From assembly GCF_026262505.1 (NCBI RefSeq), contig NC_067203.1:2356001-2420000 (forward strand): a stretch of 64,000 bases of DNA. The letters are read 5' to 3'. Positions 19,500 to 29,313 of the stretch are shown piece after piece (the first letter of the stretch is position 1; every line of letters begins with the position of its first letter). The notes under the pieces were generated by a model. That model had not been told where the DNA came from. It made no database searches and worked only from the letters and a program-made list of their open reading frames with translations. A program made the translations under genes and the position numbers. This DNA comes from Trichomonas vaginalis G3 (lineage: Eukaryota; Parabasalia; Trichomonadida; Trichomonadidae).

Positions 19500-19506
19500 T
19501 AAGTGA
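19500..19506 (-). promoter_or_regulatory. Inr-like site (TCACTTA)
   Basis: On the minus strand TCACTTA abuts the Hsp70-like ATG. It fits the trichomonad initiator pattern TCA-Y-W at the expected very short distance. No TATA box is visible. Confidence 0.55.
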
Positions 19507-20417
19507 TGACTTGTATAATTATGATAATCGACTTTTTTCACAATTTTTTTTAAAAAAATTGAGAACATAGTCGAAGAGAACTTAAAAAGTCGTTCTCTTC
19601 AATATAACCATTACGGTAAGCTTGCTAAAGATACAGAATTATAAAACTTGATTTATACTTAGATATCAAATATCTACTATGTCACTTTTTAAAAGTCGTC
19701 GAATTATAAAATGTTAAATCAAAATTGCACCCTTAAAAGCAATAGCTAATATGCTATGATTCATATAATTACATCAATCAATAACTTAATTCTTCTTCAT
19801 TCATCAACTTGATTGATAGAATTAATAGCATGTGTCTTTTTCTTTTCATTGTCAATCGATGAATCAACATTTCTATATTTTGAATTTCATCAAATCAATG
19901 ACGAATTTCAAATTTGAATCTACATTTCTCTAATTTATATTTCATCAAAGCAAGAACAAATCTACATATTTCTTTATTTTGTATTTCATCAAACCAAATT
20001 AATTTTGAATTTCTAATTATGAATGTGCATTTCTCTAATATATATTTCAACAAATCAAATGATTGAGAAAATTCCAATTTTGGATCCTTAATACTCTATT
20101 TCGAACTTTTTCAAACCAAATTAATTTTGAATTTCTAATTATGAATGTGCATTTCTCTAATATATATTTCAACAAATCAAATGATTGAGAAAATTCCAAT
20201 TTTGAATCCTTAATACTCTATTTTGTATTTCATCAAATCAAATTGCAAATTCAAATTTTTGAACACATAATTCCCTAACTCATATATATATGAACATAAA
20301 TGATATAAAACTCTACTTTATTTAGTACAAAATTCCTTGAAGAATTTTATAATTCGTAAAATAAAATAAACAAAGATAAATAAAAACATATATATATAAA
20401 ATAATAAAAAAGAGAAG
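19507..20417. other. AT-rich region with tandem duplication
   Basis: About 900 bp between the Hsp70-like gene and the 3' end of the RRM gene. It is built largely of related atttcat-caaat-type segments, such as aatttcatcaaatcaa near 19885. The clearest part is the 122-bp tandem pair at 19990-20233. No gene is recognised. Confidence 0.6.
19990..20233. repeat. 122-bp tandem duplication
   Basis: Two direct copies (19990-20111 and 20112-20233) both start caaaccaaattaattttgaa and include gtgcatttctctaatatata. They are almost identical; a visible difference is ttttggatcc against ttttgaatcc. Weaker versions of the same segments occur just upstream and downstream. Confidence 0.85.
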
Positions 20418-22031
20418 TTACTGGTTCTGTCCAGGAGCAGAGAAAACCTGTGCCTTCGCAGGAGCACCGAAAGCAGACTGTCCGTAAGAAGGCTGGCCAA
20501 ATCTAGACTGGTTTGGAGATCCTTGCCCGGCTGGTTGAGATGGAGATGGCTGCCCGTACGCTGATGAAGAGCCAAACGCTGTATAAGTCTGCTGAGGAGC
20601 GTATGGACTGCCAAACATTGGATTGGCACCGTATGGTTTCGGAATTCCGTAGGGGGAGTCACCAAATGCCGATGAATTTCCGTATGGAGTTGTCTGCTTA
20701 GGAACACCGTATGCGGAAGCTCCGTAAGGTGCGGAAGGAACTCCGTAGGCTGTATTTTGTGGTGGAACGTAGGATGATGAGCCTCCTGGAGTTCCGTAGG
20801 CTGATTGTGGATTTGATACGTAGGAAGAAGATCCGTAAGTATTCTTTGGTGCTCTGGTATTCATGCCGAAGGCAGATCCGGTGTAGCTGGGTGTTGTAGA
20901 TGTTGCAAATACAGATGTCGAATTATTTCCATATGCTGAGTAAGAAGAAGAGCCAAATGGGCTTGGAGCGGATGTAGCTGTATATGCTGAGCTTGCTGAT
21001 GATGAAAATTTCGAAGAATTGCCGTACATCGATGAAGAACCGCCGAATGTAGTTGTTGATGAAGATCCAAAGGAAGAATTAGTAGGATTAGGTGCTGGAG
21101 TAGGTGTAGTTGTTGGCTGCGAGGAGAATGCACTTTGCGAATTCGATGAATATCCTGTGAATGAATTAGGGGCCAAATAAGAAGATTTTCCAGGAACTGG
21201 ACGAGGAACTCCCATCCTTTCTTCCTTAGAGATAGCGCGTACAACTTCGAGAACTTTGCCATCAATAACTTTGCCATTTAAAGCTTGAATCGCTCTGACA
21301 GCGGAATCATGGTCAATCATATTGCAGAAACCTGAGAAACCGTCAGGGAGCATCTTAGTAGAGATGACAACGCCGAATTCGCTGAAAAGATTGCCCAAAT
21401 CTGTTTCATTTCTGACGTTGCTCGGAAGATTTCGGATAAATATATTAGTAAAGACATCGTCGCTTGCTGGAGCACCTCTAGGATTTGATGCCGGGCTTGT
21501 TTTCTGTGGTCTCTCTTTCTTTTTATATGGCTCAACAGAAATCTTCTTTCCGTTAATCACAGCATCATTCAGTTCAACACGAGCCTTCTCAGCATCGTTA
21601 GGGTCACGGAATTGGACATAAGCATAACCTTTATTTAAGCCATCAGTTCCTGTTGGTAATTTACAAGAGATAACTTCTCCATATGTCTGAAATAGTTCAT
21701 GGAGCTGCGAAACTTCAATATATACATCTAAACCGCGAACATATAAATTGCCTTCGCCAGATTTAATTAAGTTCTGATATTCTTGAGTAGTAGGAGTAAT
21801 TACTATTGGCGAACCGTTTAGTTTAGTATAGTTAAATTCTTTGATTGCTTTCAATGCAGATTCGGGTGTATCAAATGTAACAAATGCAAAATTTCCATTT
21901 TGCCTCTCTTTTAGAGTTACATTGACAACTTCGCCACATTCTTGCAAAAGTATTTTTATAAAATCTGTGGTGATACCTGATGGTAAATTGGAAATATGTA
22001 CAACTTTATCAGAGCTTTGCTCGAAAGACAT
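20418..22031 (-). CDS. RNA-binding protein with three RRMs and a Ser/Gly/Tyr-rich tail
   Basis: 537 residues from the ATG at 22031. Three RRM domains lie near 8-80, 92-168 and 193-266. RNP2/RNP1 pairs are VVHISNLP with NGNFAFVTF, GNLYVRGL with KGYAYVQF, and TNIFIRNLP with SGFCNMI. The third RNP1 lacks aromatic residues at the usual places, so its RNA binding may be weak. From residue ~280 the protein is a low-complexity tail of Ser, Gly, Tyr, Phe, Pro and Ala with recurring SSAYG and YGxP units, of the kind that drives condensates. Overall it resembles PABP/hnRNP-type mRNA-binding proteins. A GTGACA motif directly precedes the start codon. Confidence 0.9.
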   Translation of the reverse strand: MSFEQSSDKVVHISNLPSGITTDFIKILLQECGEVVNVTLKERQNGNFAFVTFDTPESALKAIKEFNYTKLNGSPIVITPTTQEYQNLIKSGEGNLYVRGLDVYIEVSQLHELFQTYGEVISCKLPTGTDGLNKGYAYVQFRDPNDAEKARVELNDAVINGKKISVEPYKKKERPQKTSPASNPRGAPASDDVFTNIFIRNLPSNVRNETDLGNLFSEFGVVISTKMLPDGFSGFCNMIDHDSAVRAIQALNGKVIDGKVLEVVRAISKEERMGVPRPVPGKSSYLAPNSFTGYSSNSQSAFSSQPTTTPTPAPNPTNSSFGSSSTTTFGGSSSMYGNSSKFSSSASSAYTATSAPSPFGSSSYSAYGNNSTSVFATSTTPSYTGSAFGMNTRAPKNTYGSSSYVSNPQSAYGTPGGSSSYVPPQNTAYGVPSAPYGASAYGVPKQTTPYGNSSAFGDSPYGIPKPYGANPMFGSPYAPQQTYTAFGSSSAYGQPSPSQPAGQGSPNQSRFGQPSYGQSAFGAPAKAQVFSAPGQNQ

Positions 22032-22333
22032 TGTCACTTTTTGTTTCTAAAGAAATTTGAAAGTGGCTGACCATTTTTGCGATTTTGATCTGTCAATATT
22101 ATTTATAATTTTATTAATACATGTGTAATACAAAAAGAGTTGATTTCGTATATTTTAAATTTGAATTGCTCGAATGATTATTTTGATTTCAAAATCAAAA
22201 TCATTTGAATTGAGATCAAATTTGATCGTTTGCACTACGTATACTACATATAATATTCTTTTTTATCAAATTCTATTTTTCATAGAGAAGTACCCAATTA
22301 TATTGATTTGATCCCCCTTTATTATTCTTTATA
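22032..22333. other. Divergent upstream region, RRM and MCRS1-like genes
   Basis: About 300 bp of AT-rich DNA between divergent ATGs. It contains imperfect dyads near 22190-22230 (aaatcaaaatcatttgaatt, gatcaaatttgatc). No gene or RNA is recognised. Confidence 0.5.
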
Positions 22334-23392
22334 ATGACTGAAACTTCGAATTTTACAGTAGTAATGACTCCTCATATGAAGGATCTAGCATCTCAGTTTG
22401 ATAATCCTCCAGAAAAGCCAAAATTTATACCAAAACCTGAAGAAGTACAGGAATTAATAGAATTATCTTTAATATATCCAGTTACAGAAATTCCAGCGCA
22501 TAGTAAATATCTTTTTCGATATACAAAACATCAAATTCAAGAAATATACAAATCTATTCTTAATGGAGAAATAGAAATTCCAAAATCAAAATCCAAAATC
22601 AATAAAAAAGAGTTCTCTCTTGAAGAAGACTTTATAATTTTAACATTTATTAGATTACAACCAGGTTCTAACATCTCAAATCTTATAGAAATGTATGGAG
22701 AATTGTTTCCAATTTATCGAAAAAATTCAGAAATCAAGAAGCGATACAACGAACTCAAAAAGCTTCCAAATGACAAAGTATCTGAGATTTTAGATAAATA
22801 TACCAGAGAAATCGCTTACGAAGATCTTTTCGGAACATCAACTCAAAAAGCATCAGAAGATTCAACGATCAAGGATATAAAATTCATACAATGCAGATGC
22901 AATTACCAACCCGTGATTTATGACCAGTTATCTTCAAAAGCTTCGGATGAATTAGACAGACTTGACAAAATCAGCGAAATTTACTGGCAAAGAGAATTTT
23001 CTCCAAATGATTTAGCAATTCTCAGGTCCGAAAAGCTCAAATTCTTCATGCGAAGGGAAGCAATCATGATTGGACGTGGAACACTCGATTTCGATGTTGA
23101 TGTTAACTTATCGGAGTTTGGTGAAAGAGCCTGTGTTCATGTTTCGAGAAACCAAGCTGTTATTTCCTTCTTACTTGACTTTAATTTTTATATTACAAAT
23201 ATTGGCAACAGAACGTTCAGAGTTAATGGTGTTGTCATTGGTCCAGGCAAGAAATGCAGATTACATGATGAATACTTGCTTGATTTCTCAGGAATTTTGT
23301 TAATTTTCTATTCAAATAGACAACTCATTGATCAAATCAAAGTTGCACTCGATGATTCAATGGAGAACCAAAATAAACGTGAAGCAAATTAA
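22334..23392 (+). CDS. FHA-domain protein like microspherule protein 1 (MCRS1)
   Basis: 352 residues. Residues ~240-340 form an FHA domain: FFMRREAIMIGRGTLDFDVD, then HVSRNQAVISF with the conserved Ser-Arg of phosphothreonine recognition, and FYITNIGNRTFRVNGVVIGP. The sequence R.EA.IGR.T.D..VDV.LS...-...(V/I)SR.Q is the arrangement seen in MCRS1, a subunit of NSL and INO80-type chromatin complexes. Residues ~95-150 (EFSLEEDFIILTFIRLQPG) resemble the SANT-like MCRS N-terminal region. A nuclear chromatin role is inferred from the family. The gene ends 604 bp from the convergent pecanex-like gene. Confidence 0.85.
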   Translation: MTETSNFTVVMTPHMKDLASQFDNPPEKPKFIPKPEEVQELIELSLIYPVTEIPAHSKYLFRYTKHQIQEIYKSILNGEIEIPKSKSKINKKEFSLEEDFIILTFIRLQPGSNISNLIEMYGELFPIYRKNSEIKKRYNELKKLPNDKVSEILDKYTREIAYEDLFGTSTQKASEDSTIKDIKFIQCRCNYQPVIYDQLSSKASDELDRLDKISEIYWQREFSPNDLAILRSEKLKFFMRREAIMIGRGTLDFDVDVNLSEFGERACVHVSRNQAVISFLLDFNFYITNIGNRTFRVNGVVIGPGKKCRLHDEYLLDFSGILLIFYSNRQLIDQIKVALDDSMENQNKREAN

Positions 23393-23996
23393 ATATTATT
23401 GTTTGATTAATAAAAATCATTTTTTCTAATCAGATAAAATTTTTTTAACACAGAAAAATCTTTGAATTGACCTTTTGAACCTTTAAAAACGCATTGTTTC
23501 ATGTTATAGTTTGTTCATTGTGCATTAACAACATATAACATGTCTAAAAATGCAGGAAAGAAAATCATGAGAATTGTAAACATTTGTGCAATGATCTTAA
23601 TGCACTTCCAATGAGACTTATTCTCAGATGAATAATTAGTAATTTCATTTGAATGAATGATATAAAGAGTTATATATATTTTCTTTTAGCTAAAGAAAGT
23701 GAAAATACTGATTATAATGCTTTATTGTTGGTGAATCGAAATGCCAACATACATGTGCAAAATAGTTCTTAATTCAAGATTTGATATAAAATGTTATATT
23801 AGACTCATGATTGTATCTCGTGTAACACTTAGACGTTAGAAAAATCAAATCTATATGACATGATCCGAAGAAAAATTCGAGATTTAACTATTAAGATCAT
23901 CAATATCATCTGATCTAAATACTTAAATAAAAAAACAGCAATAGTTGATAGATATATAAAACGAAATACATACAAAAATTTTATATTATAATAATA
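23393..23996. other. Convergent intergenic region
   Basis: About 600 bp of AT-rich DNA between two gene 3' ends. No ORF above background and no recognised RNA. Confidence 0.5.
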
Positions 23997-26900
23997 TCAG
24001 TAAAAGATAGAGAAAGGAGAAGGACAATATGAAGTTTTGATTGGAGAAACATAAGCAGGGTATCCAATTGGAAGGTCACAAGCCTGAAGAATCAAGTTAT
24101 GAAGCATATGATCATCTTCTTGTATAGATAATCTTTCGCTGTTGTTATTTCCAAGGAATATCTGTAAGAAAGCTTCACTTGCCCAGAAACATTTAACAAA
24201 TTCTCTCTGTATATGAATGATGTCGTAATTAACTTCAGACATTTTGAAGAACACGGCCAATTTCTCTCCAGATCGTTCTGTAATTGAGAACAAATCAGCT
24301 TCTTCCGATTTAAATGTCTCTTGGAACTGTTGAGAAGTAATAGGAGCAGAAATATAATGTTCTATTGTTTCATTCGTGAAATTTATACACTCCAATATTT
24401 GTGAAATATCAGGTGTCATCTGCATTGATTCCATTGATAAAATCAATGCAAATAACTGTGCAGCAGGAGAAAACAAATTAGCATATAACATATCTGTTGT
24501 TTCCTGATGCTGTGTATTGATAAAGAAATTACAAATCTTTTCAGTAGAAATGTATCCATCCTGTAAAATCAATTCGAGGAACTTTGAATAAGCTGTTGCA
24601 GCTTTTTCTCTGTCAATAGCAATGGACATGTTACTTATTACATTGTTCAACTCGAAAGGAATGTCTTGGGATGGTTCTTCATCAATAATAATTGTTTCTT
24701 TTCCAATTAATTGATGACAAAAAGTGATTGCAGCCCAAAATTTTGTTTTTTCTTGGTCAACACCCAAGAAAGACCTGTTCAATTGGATTGTTATCACATT
24801 ATATTGCATCAATGATACATTTGTGGCCCTAGTTTTCCAGTTCGTCCCCGCATAAGTTAATTGTGACCTGAAATTCGGAATTCTGTCTTTATACAACACG
24901 ACGTCGTCCTTGAGTTTGGCGATCTCTCCAAGGTGGCATAGGGTTTCGTCGTTGTATTCTAATCCTCTGACCTGAAATCTGACAGAATGAGATTCCAAAG
25001 CGACAATGTGGACAAATGCGGCCAGTGGCTCACTCAGGAACAAGAAGAAATCATTGGAATCAACAATTCCGAGAGTTCCATTTCTAATAATATTCGCAAG
25101 ATTCATAGTTAAAGCTCTTGCCATGGAATAATAAACGGGAGCTTCAACGGGATGCTCCGTTAGCGATACAATAAATGGTTTCGCAATGTTGTCGTCTTTG
25201 TTATCAGTGTAATCCCAGAAACAATTGGGTCTTGGAGCACATGGTAACATAAAAAGTGACAAATTTTGAGGGGAAAGGAAGGGAGCGCCTGTAATGAGTG
25301 ACCACAGGAAAGCAGGGGTTGCTAGGACACGATCTGGACCGGGCATGGCCGTAAAAACTGAAGTGACAAGGAAATCTTTGATTTTATCTTTAATTGTATC
25401 GGAATAATACGTATCATAGAACATATATAAGCCCGTCAACCTTCCTCTTCGCCAATAATCTATGACTGTGGAGATATTCATGAGTTTTCTGGCTAATGTC
25501 ATTGATAATATTAAATTTAGTGCTGGGTTCGGCAATTTTAGCTCGATTCCGAATGTAACACGCTCTAAAATGATGGATAATGCCATAATATAGCTCTGAC
25601 AAAGAGAATTATTGATGGCAGCTACAATAATTAAGGCGGAAATATAAGGATCTGAGTTCCATCGCTGTAGGATACCTCCAATAAATAAAGGAGTGAAGAA
25701 ACAAGGCGTCAAAAGCCTTAATGCGTTGATAGTTTTCGATGGAGTTGAAAAAATTCTCATATAAAACAAAACATAGTAGCTATTGGCACTGATAAGTGGC
25801 CAGATGAAGTCAAGAAGCGTACAAAAAACGCACGATACAGTTGCGATGCTTTCAAACGAAATATAAGCTATTACAGCGCTGGAATATGAAGAGACGAACC
25901 CAACAAGTGACGAAAAGATAATAACAAAGTAGAACTTAAACATTTTCTTCTTAATTAATGAAGTAAATGTCAAAGGAAACTGCAGTAGAAGAAGTGCAAG
26001 GCCAATCGCGCATGACAATCGGACAGGCGTTATAACCTTGACAATGAAAAAGATAATAATGTAAACAATTAACGAACGAATGAACTGAATTATCGAATGG
26101 ACAAATCCTCCTGAGCCAGAAAGGCCAAACGAATAATAAGAAATTCCTTCTAGTAGCCATGTAATGAATGTCGATGGCATTGGAACTAAAATTAATAAAA
26201 CTAGAGGAAATGCACCTAATGCAGTACGAAAAGTGTCAGAAATGATACCATATATTTGCTTCCAGTAAATAGTAAGCTTTAAAATGTCACTGTATTCATA
26301 ATCTACGGAATTTGATTGAAAATAAGAGAAAATGAACCAGCACAAGCAAAAAATCGTGATGTAAAATGGTCTTGTAATTCCAGTCATGATATCGCCACGA
26401 GTTGTTGAGTATGGATCGACTTCTGGAGGTGATAATAAAGAGTATAAAGAAAAACCTGAATAAAACGCTAAAAGTATTCTTTCATACACTGAGAAATACT
26501 GCATAATTATTGATACAAGGGTTTCTTGTGTCATCGATAAGAAAAATAAATAAATTAAATATCTTATCGACGTATTTCCTGGAAACAGCGCATTTAATGT
26601 CTGTCTGTTAAATGGTAGAGGACAAATCATACCGAAAATTTTAATGTATTCTTTCTTTTGAGGAATAATTTCTTGTTTTGAAGGTATTGCATCAACCAAT
26701 GACGGATTTCTTACGTATTTGAAGAATAAAACGATGGAATTTGTATCGAATCCTTTATTTAGTAAGTCTGTGAAAATTTGTTCTGTTATTGAAACATTTG
26801 AAGCGAAATTTGATCTTAATCTCCATAATTTTTGAGGAATTCCTGGCGGAGGTGGAATTTCTTCCCTCGTTACAACTTCATCTCTATTTTCTCCGCTGTC

Positions 26901-27152
26901 TTCTAATTCAAATGAGGAATTAACTAAAGAATTTAAGTAATACATGATTGATTTTGTGATTAACAGCGGTAGAGATAGACCAAGTGCAAAAAATGCACCT
27001 GCAACAGGACTAAAACTTGCAAATATTGGAATTAAATGTATCAGAATCAAAAACGCGAGGACTAATGTTCTTATTATGGTATAAAATGGAGAAATTCCAG
27101 GTGAATAACCACCAAGTAATGATATCACCCAGCCTCGACGAAATTTCTCCAT
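23997..27152 (-). CDS. Pecanex-like multi-pass membrane protein
   Basis: 1051 residues. The N-terminal half has many hydrophobic segments (near 30-75, 195-285, 320-480 and 490-545), predicting about a dozen membrane passes. The C-terminal half carries the pecanex signature block: RPNCFWDYTDNKDDN near 655 and HSVRFQVRGLEYNDETLCH near 710, which correspond to conserved motifs of the pecanex C-terminal domain. Animal pecanex acts in the ER and in Notch signalling; protist members have unknown roles. At about 1,050 residues it is short for animal pecanex (over 2,000) but usual for protist versions. The ATG at 27152 is preceded by GTGACA, as in the RRM gene. Confidence 0.85.
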   Translation of the reverse strand: MEKFRRGWVISLLGGYSPGISPFYTIIRTLVLAFLILIHLIPIFASFSPVAGAFFALGLSLPLLITKSIMYYLNSLVNSSFELEDSGENRDEVVTREEIPPPPGIPQKLWRLRSNFASNVSITEQIFTDLLNKGFDTNSIVLFFKYVRNPSLVDAIPSKQEIIPQKKEYIKIFGMICPLPFNRQTLNALFPGNTSIRYLIYLFFLSMTQETLVSIIMQYFSVYERILLAFYSGFSLYSLLSPPEVDPYSTTRGDIMTGITRPFYITIFCLCWFIFSYFQSNSVDYEYSDILKLTIYWKQIYGIISDTFRTALGAFPLVLLILVPMPSTFITWLLEGISYYSFGLSGSGGFVHSIIQFIRSLIVYIIIFFIVKVITPVRLSCAIGLALLLLQFPLTFTSLIKKKMFKFYFVIIFSSLVGFVSSYSSAVIAYISFESIATVSCVFCTLLDFIWPLISANSYYVLFYMRIFSTPSKTINALRLLTPCFFTPLFIGGILQRWNSDPYISALIIVAAINNSLCQSYIMALSIILERVTFGIELKLPNPALNLILSMTLARKLMNISTVIDYWRRGRLTGLYMFYDTYYSDTIKDKIKDFLVTSVFTAMPGPDRVLATPAFLWSLITGAPFLSPQNLSLFMLPCAPRPNCFWDYTDNKDDNIAKPFIVSLTEHPVEAPVYYSMARALTMNLANIIRNGTLGIVDSNDFFLFLSEPLAAFVHIVALESHSVRFQVRGLEYNDETLCHLGEIAKLKDDVVLYKDRIPNFRSQLTYAGTNWKTRATNVSLMQYNVITIQLNRSFLGVDQEKTKFWAAITFCHQLIGKETIIIDEEPSQDIPFELNNVISNMSIAIDREKAATAYSKFLELILQDGYISTEKICNFFINTQHQETTDMLYANLFSPAAQLFALILSMESMQMTPDISQILECINFTNETIEHYISAPITSQQFQETFKSEEADLFSITERSGEKLAVFFKMSEVNYDIIHIQREFVKCFWASEAFLQIFLGNNNSERLSIQEDDHMLHNLILQACDLPIGYPAYVSPIKTSYCPSPFSIFY

Positions 27153-28076
27153 TTTTTGTCACTTTTTTATATAAATTGACAAATTCAACACGGATCTAAC
27201 TATCGATAGTAGAAAGAGTTTTTGAAGGTTATATGGTAAAGATTTAGATCAGTGATGACCTGATTTGGATAATGAATCTTGGTACATGATATATAGCCCA
27301 TATTAAGTAGTTGCAATATGAATATGATTCACTTAATATTGAATGATTATTATTTTCGTCTGAAAAAGTGACAAAATTATCATTTTTGTCAGACGACAAT
27401 GATAATTTTTTATTTTCAGGGTCATACTAAAAAGATGAATTTATGAGATTGCATTGCAATGATACTTACTTGGATTGCAATGCATCTATTAGGAAATTTT
27501 AGTGAAAGTAAATTGAAAAGTTTGAGCTTATGATTTTGACTTCGCTAAAAAAAATTGACTCGAAATTCACAAAAAATGAAATAATTTGAAGTCAGAAATA
27601 GAATTATAATATGAATAAGCAGCTATTAAATAAAGTTGTGTATCAATTGATTGCGCTTAAATTAATAGAAATAGAGTTATAGTTCAATAATTCGATGACA
27701 GCCGAAAATGATAATCCCCTAAATATTTGTGTGAGGTTTTTACATATTTTGACTTATCTTTTGGATCTCAAACTTTCAGATATGATTTAGTACAAAGCAT
27801 ATGGTAACTGTAATCTCAAAGTTTGTTATTTTCCTGAAAGTTTGATACCGAAATCAATTGCTGATATGCTTGAAGTACGGTGATTGGCCAGATCAAATGC
27901 TGTGCTTCAAACGGCAGCGCCACCTTATGATGTCCATAACATAATAACACATGATGACAAATGGTGATAAAAAATATTTAAATTGTAAATACATTTTATA
28001 TCTTAAAAACAAATATTTGATGAACAAGATATTGAATATCTCGAAATCGGCCAGATAACTTTCATTAGATAGTTTG
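27153..28076. other. Gene-free AT-rich stretch
   Basis: About 920 bp upstream of the pecanex-like gene. It contains a dyad near 27370-27410 (aaaattatcatttttgtcag against gacaatgataatttttt) and short ORFs without motifs. Nothing else is recognised. Confidence 0.55.
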
Positions 28077-28919
28077 CTATTGGGATAGTTTAGCAATCAA
28101 ATCGTCACAATCTTCGCAGAGATTAGTCGCACATTGCTTATATGTAATTTTAAGTATTGGATCATAGGAAAGTAGAAATATATCATCAATTTGTTTTATT
28201 TTTCCTGGAGATGGGGGTTGATATGGTTTGCGGACTGTATCAGACAATGTAGACTTTGAATTGAAGTCATCAATAGTTCGAGTATGTCTTTTAGCTCTTT
28301 TCATCGATTTTGATTGCAAATCTTGTAAACTCATTTCTGTCTGGTTGGGAATCTGTGAACGAACTTGTGTAGCTGATAAGGCATTAGTAGTATATGATAG
28401 TCTTAGCATTTTTGTTCTTCTTTCTTCATCTTTTGGATTTAAATGAATTTGTGATTCTAAGTCTGAAAGAGATAAATTACTTGTAGATTTAGGAAAATCA
28501 GACCCACTCACAGATGTATTTATGTTTAAGTTAAGCTGACTTCGATTTGAATTTTCGTTATAATTTTCTTTTGATCTTTTTGGAATATCGAGAGCTTCTT
28601 TGATTGAAGAACGTACTATCTCTGCTTCAGCTGGTTCTATATTCTGAAAGTAACGACTTCTTTCCTTTGGAGTCTTTGGAATCGTTTCATTGAGATATTC
28701 GTCATCAGAATCACTCAATTCTTTTGATATACTTGCAATTTCTTGATCAATTTTCTGTAAATCTCTGTTAGTTTTCTTTATTAATTTCTTAATTGGAGAT
28801 TGGTGAGTAAGTTTCACCCTCTCTCTATCAAATTTTATATCTTGCTCCATAACTCGTAACTCTCTATTAAGATTACTACTCGATAAAAAAGATTTAGTAT
28901 AATTTTGACGTTTACTCAT
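28077..28919 (-). CDS. Polar Ser/Asn/Lys-rich protein, unknown function
   Basis: A 280-residue protein without a recognised domain. It is polar throughout: a basic helical start (RVMEQDIKFDRERVKL), a coiled-coil-like stretch near 50-75 (NRDLQKIDQEIASISKEL) with an acidic SDSDDEYL cluster, Ser/Asn-rich linkers, and a Pro-containing segment (RKPYQPPSPGK). The last 40 residues are more ordered and contain four Cys (KQCATNLCEDCDD), which might bind metal or form contacts. Start ATG at 28919 overlaps the end of a decayed reading frame upstream. Disorder and charge suggest a cytoskeletal or nuclear adaptor, but this is a guess. Confidence 0.7.
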   Translation of the reverse strand: MSKRQNYTKSFLSSSNLNRELRVMEQDIKFDRERVKLTHQSPIKKLIKKTNRDLQKIDQEIASISKELSDSDDEYLNETIPKTPKERSRYFQNIEPAEAEIVRSSIKEALDIPKRSKENYNENSNRSQLNLNINTSVSGSDFPKSTSNLSLSDLESQIHLNPKDEERRTKMLRLSYTTNALSATQVRSQIPNQTEMSLQDLQSKSMKRAKRHTRTIDDFNSKSTLSDTVRKPYQPPSPGKIKQIDDIFLLSYDPILKITYKQCATNLCEDCDDLIAKLSQ

Positions 28920-29245
28920 AAAATGTCAAATTTTTCATTTAGCATTTTGTAGAAAATTATATTGACTTTTTCCAATAAATAAGCAAGCATATCATGTTTC
29001 GGCTTATGATTACACTGAATCTCATAACCATAGTTTAATACTGAGGGAATTGTAGCTCCTGCAAATTCGGCTCCACCTGAACATTATAGAAATATCCTCT
29101 CAAAATCAAACCATTCAACAGTTGGAATTGCTCCGATACTTCGAAACTCTAGCTCTAAATCATCCAATGCCTGTTGTACTTCGTCAGAATATTCAGTGGC
29201 AAAAATCTAATTCATACTAATGGTTTGAGCATCTGTAACTTGCAT
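28916..29245 (-). pseudogene. Decayed coding fragment with two in-frame stops
   Basis: On the minus strand an ATG at 29245 opens a frame of 110 codons broken only by a TAG (codon 13) and a TAA further on. The intervening sequence looks protein-like (IFATEYSDEVQQALDDLELE, and later GATIPSVLNYGYEIQCNHKP). It ends at TGA 28916-28918, overlapping the start codon of the next gene. I do not recognise the family. Chance open sequence is possible, so confidence is low. Confidence 0.4.
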
Positions 29246-29313
29246 CCACTCAGAATAATTAGTCAATTTGAGACATAATTAATTAAACATGTAATGAATG
29301 GTTAATTTAATTT

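Noticed and set aside
20318..20707. 129-codon minus-strand ORF over the end of the RRM gene, and similar ORFs at 20861-21277
   Set aside because: Shadow frames of low-complexity repeats in the RRM protein tail.
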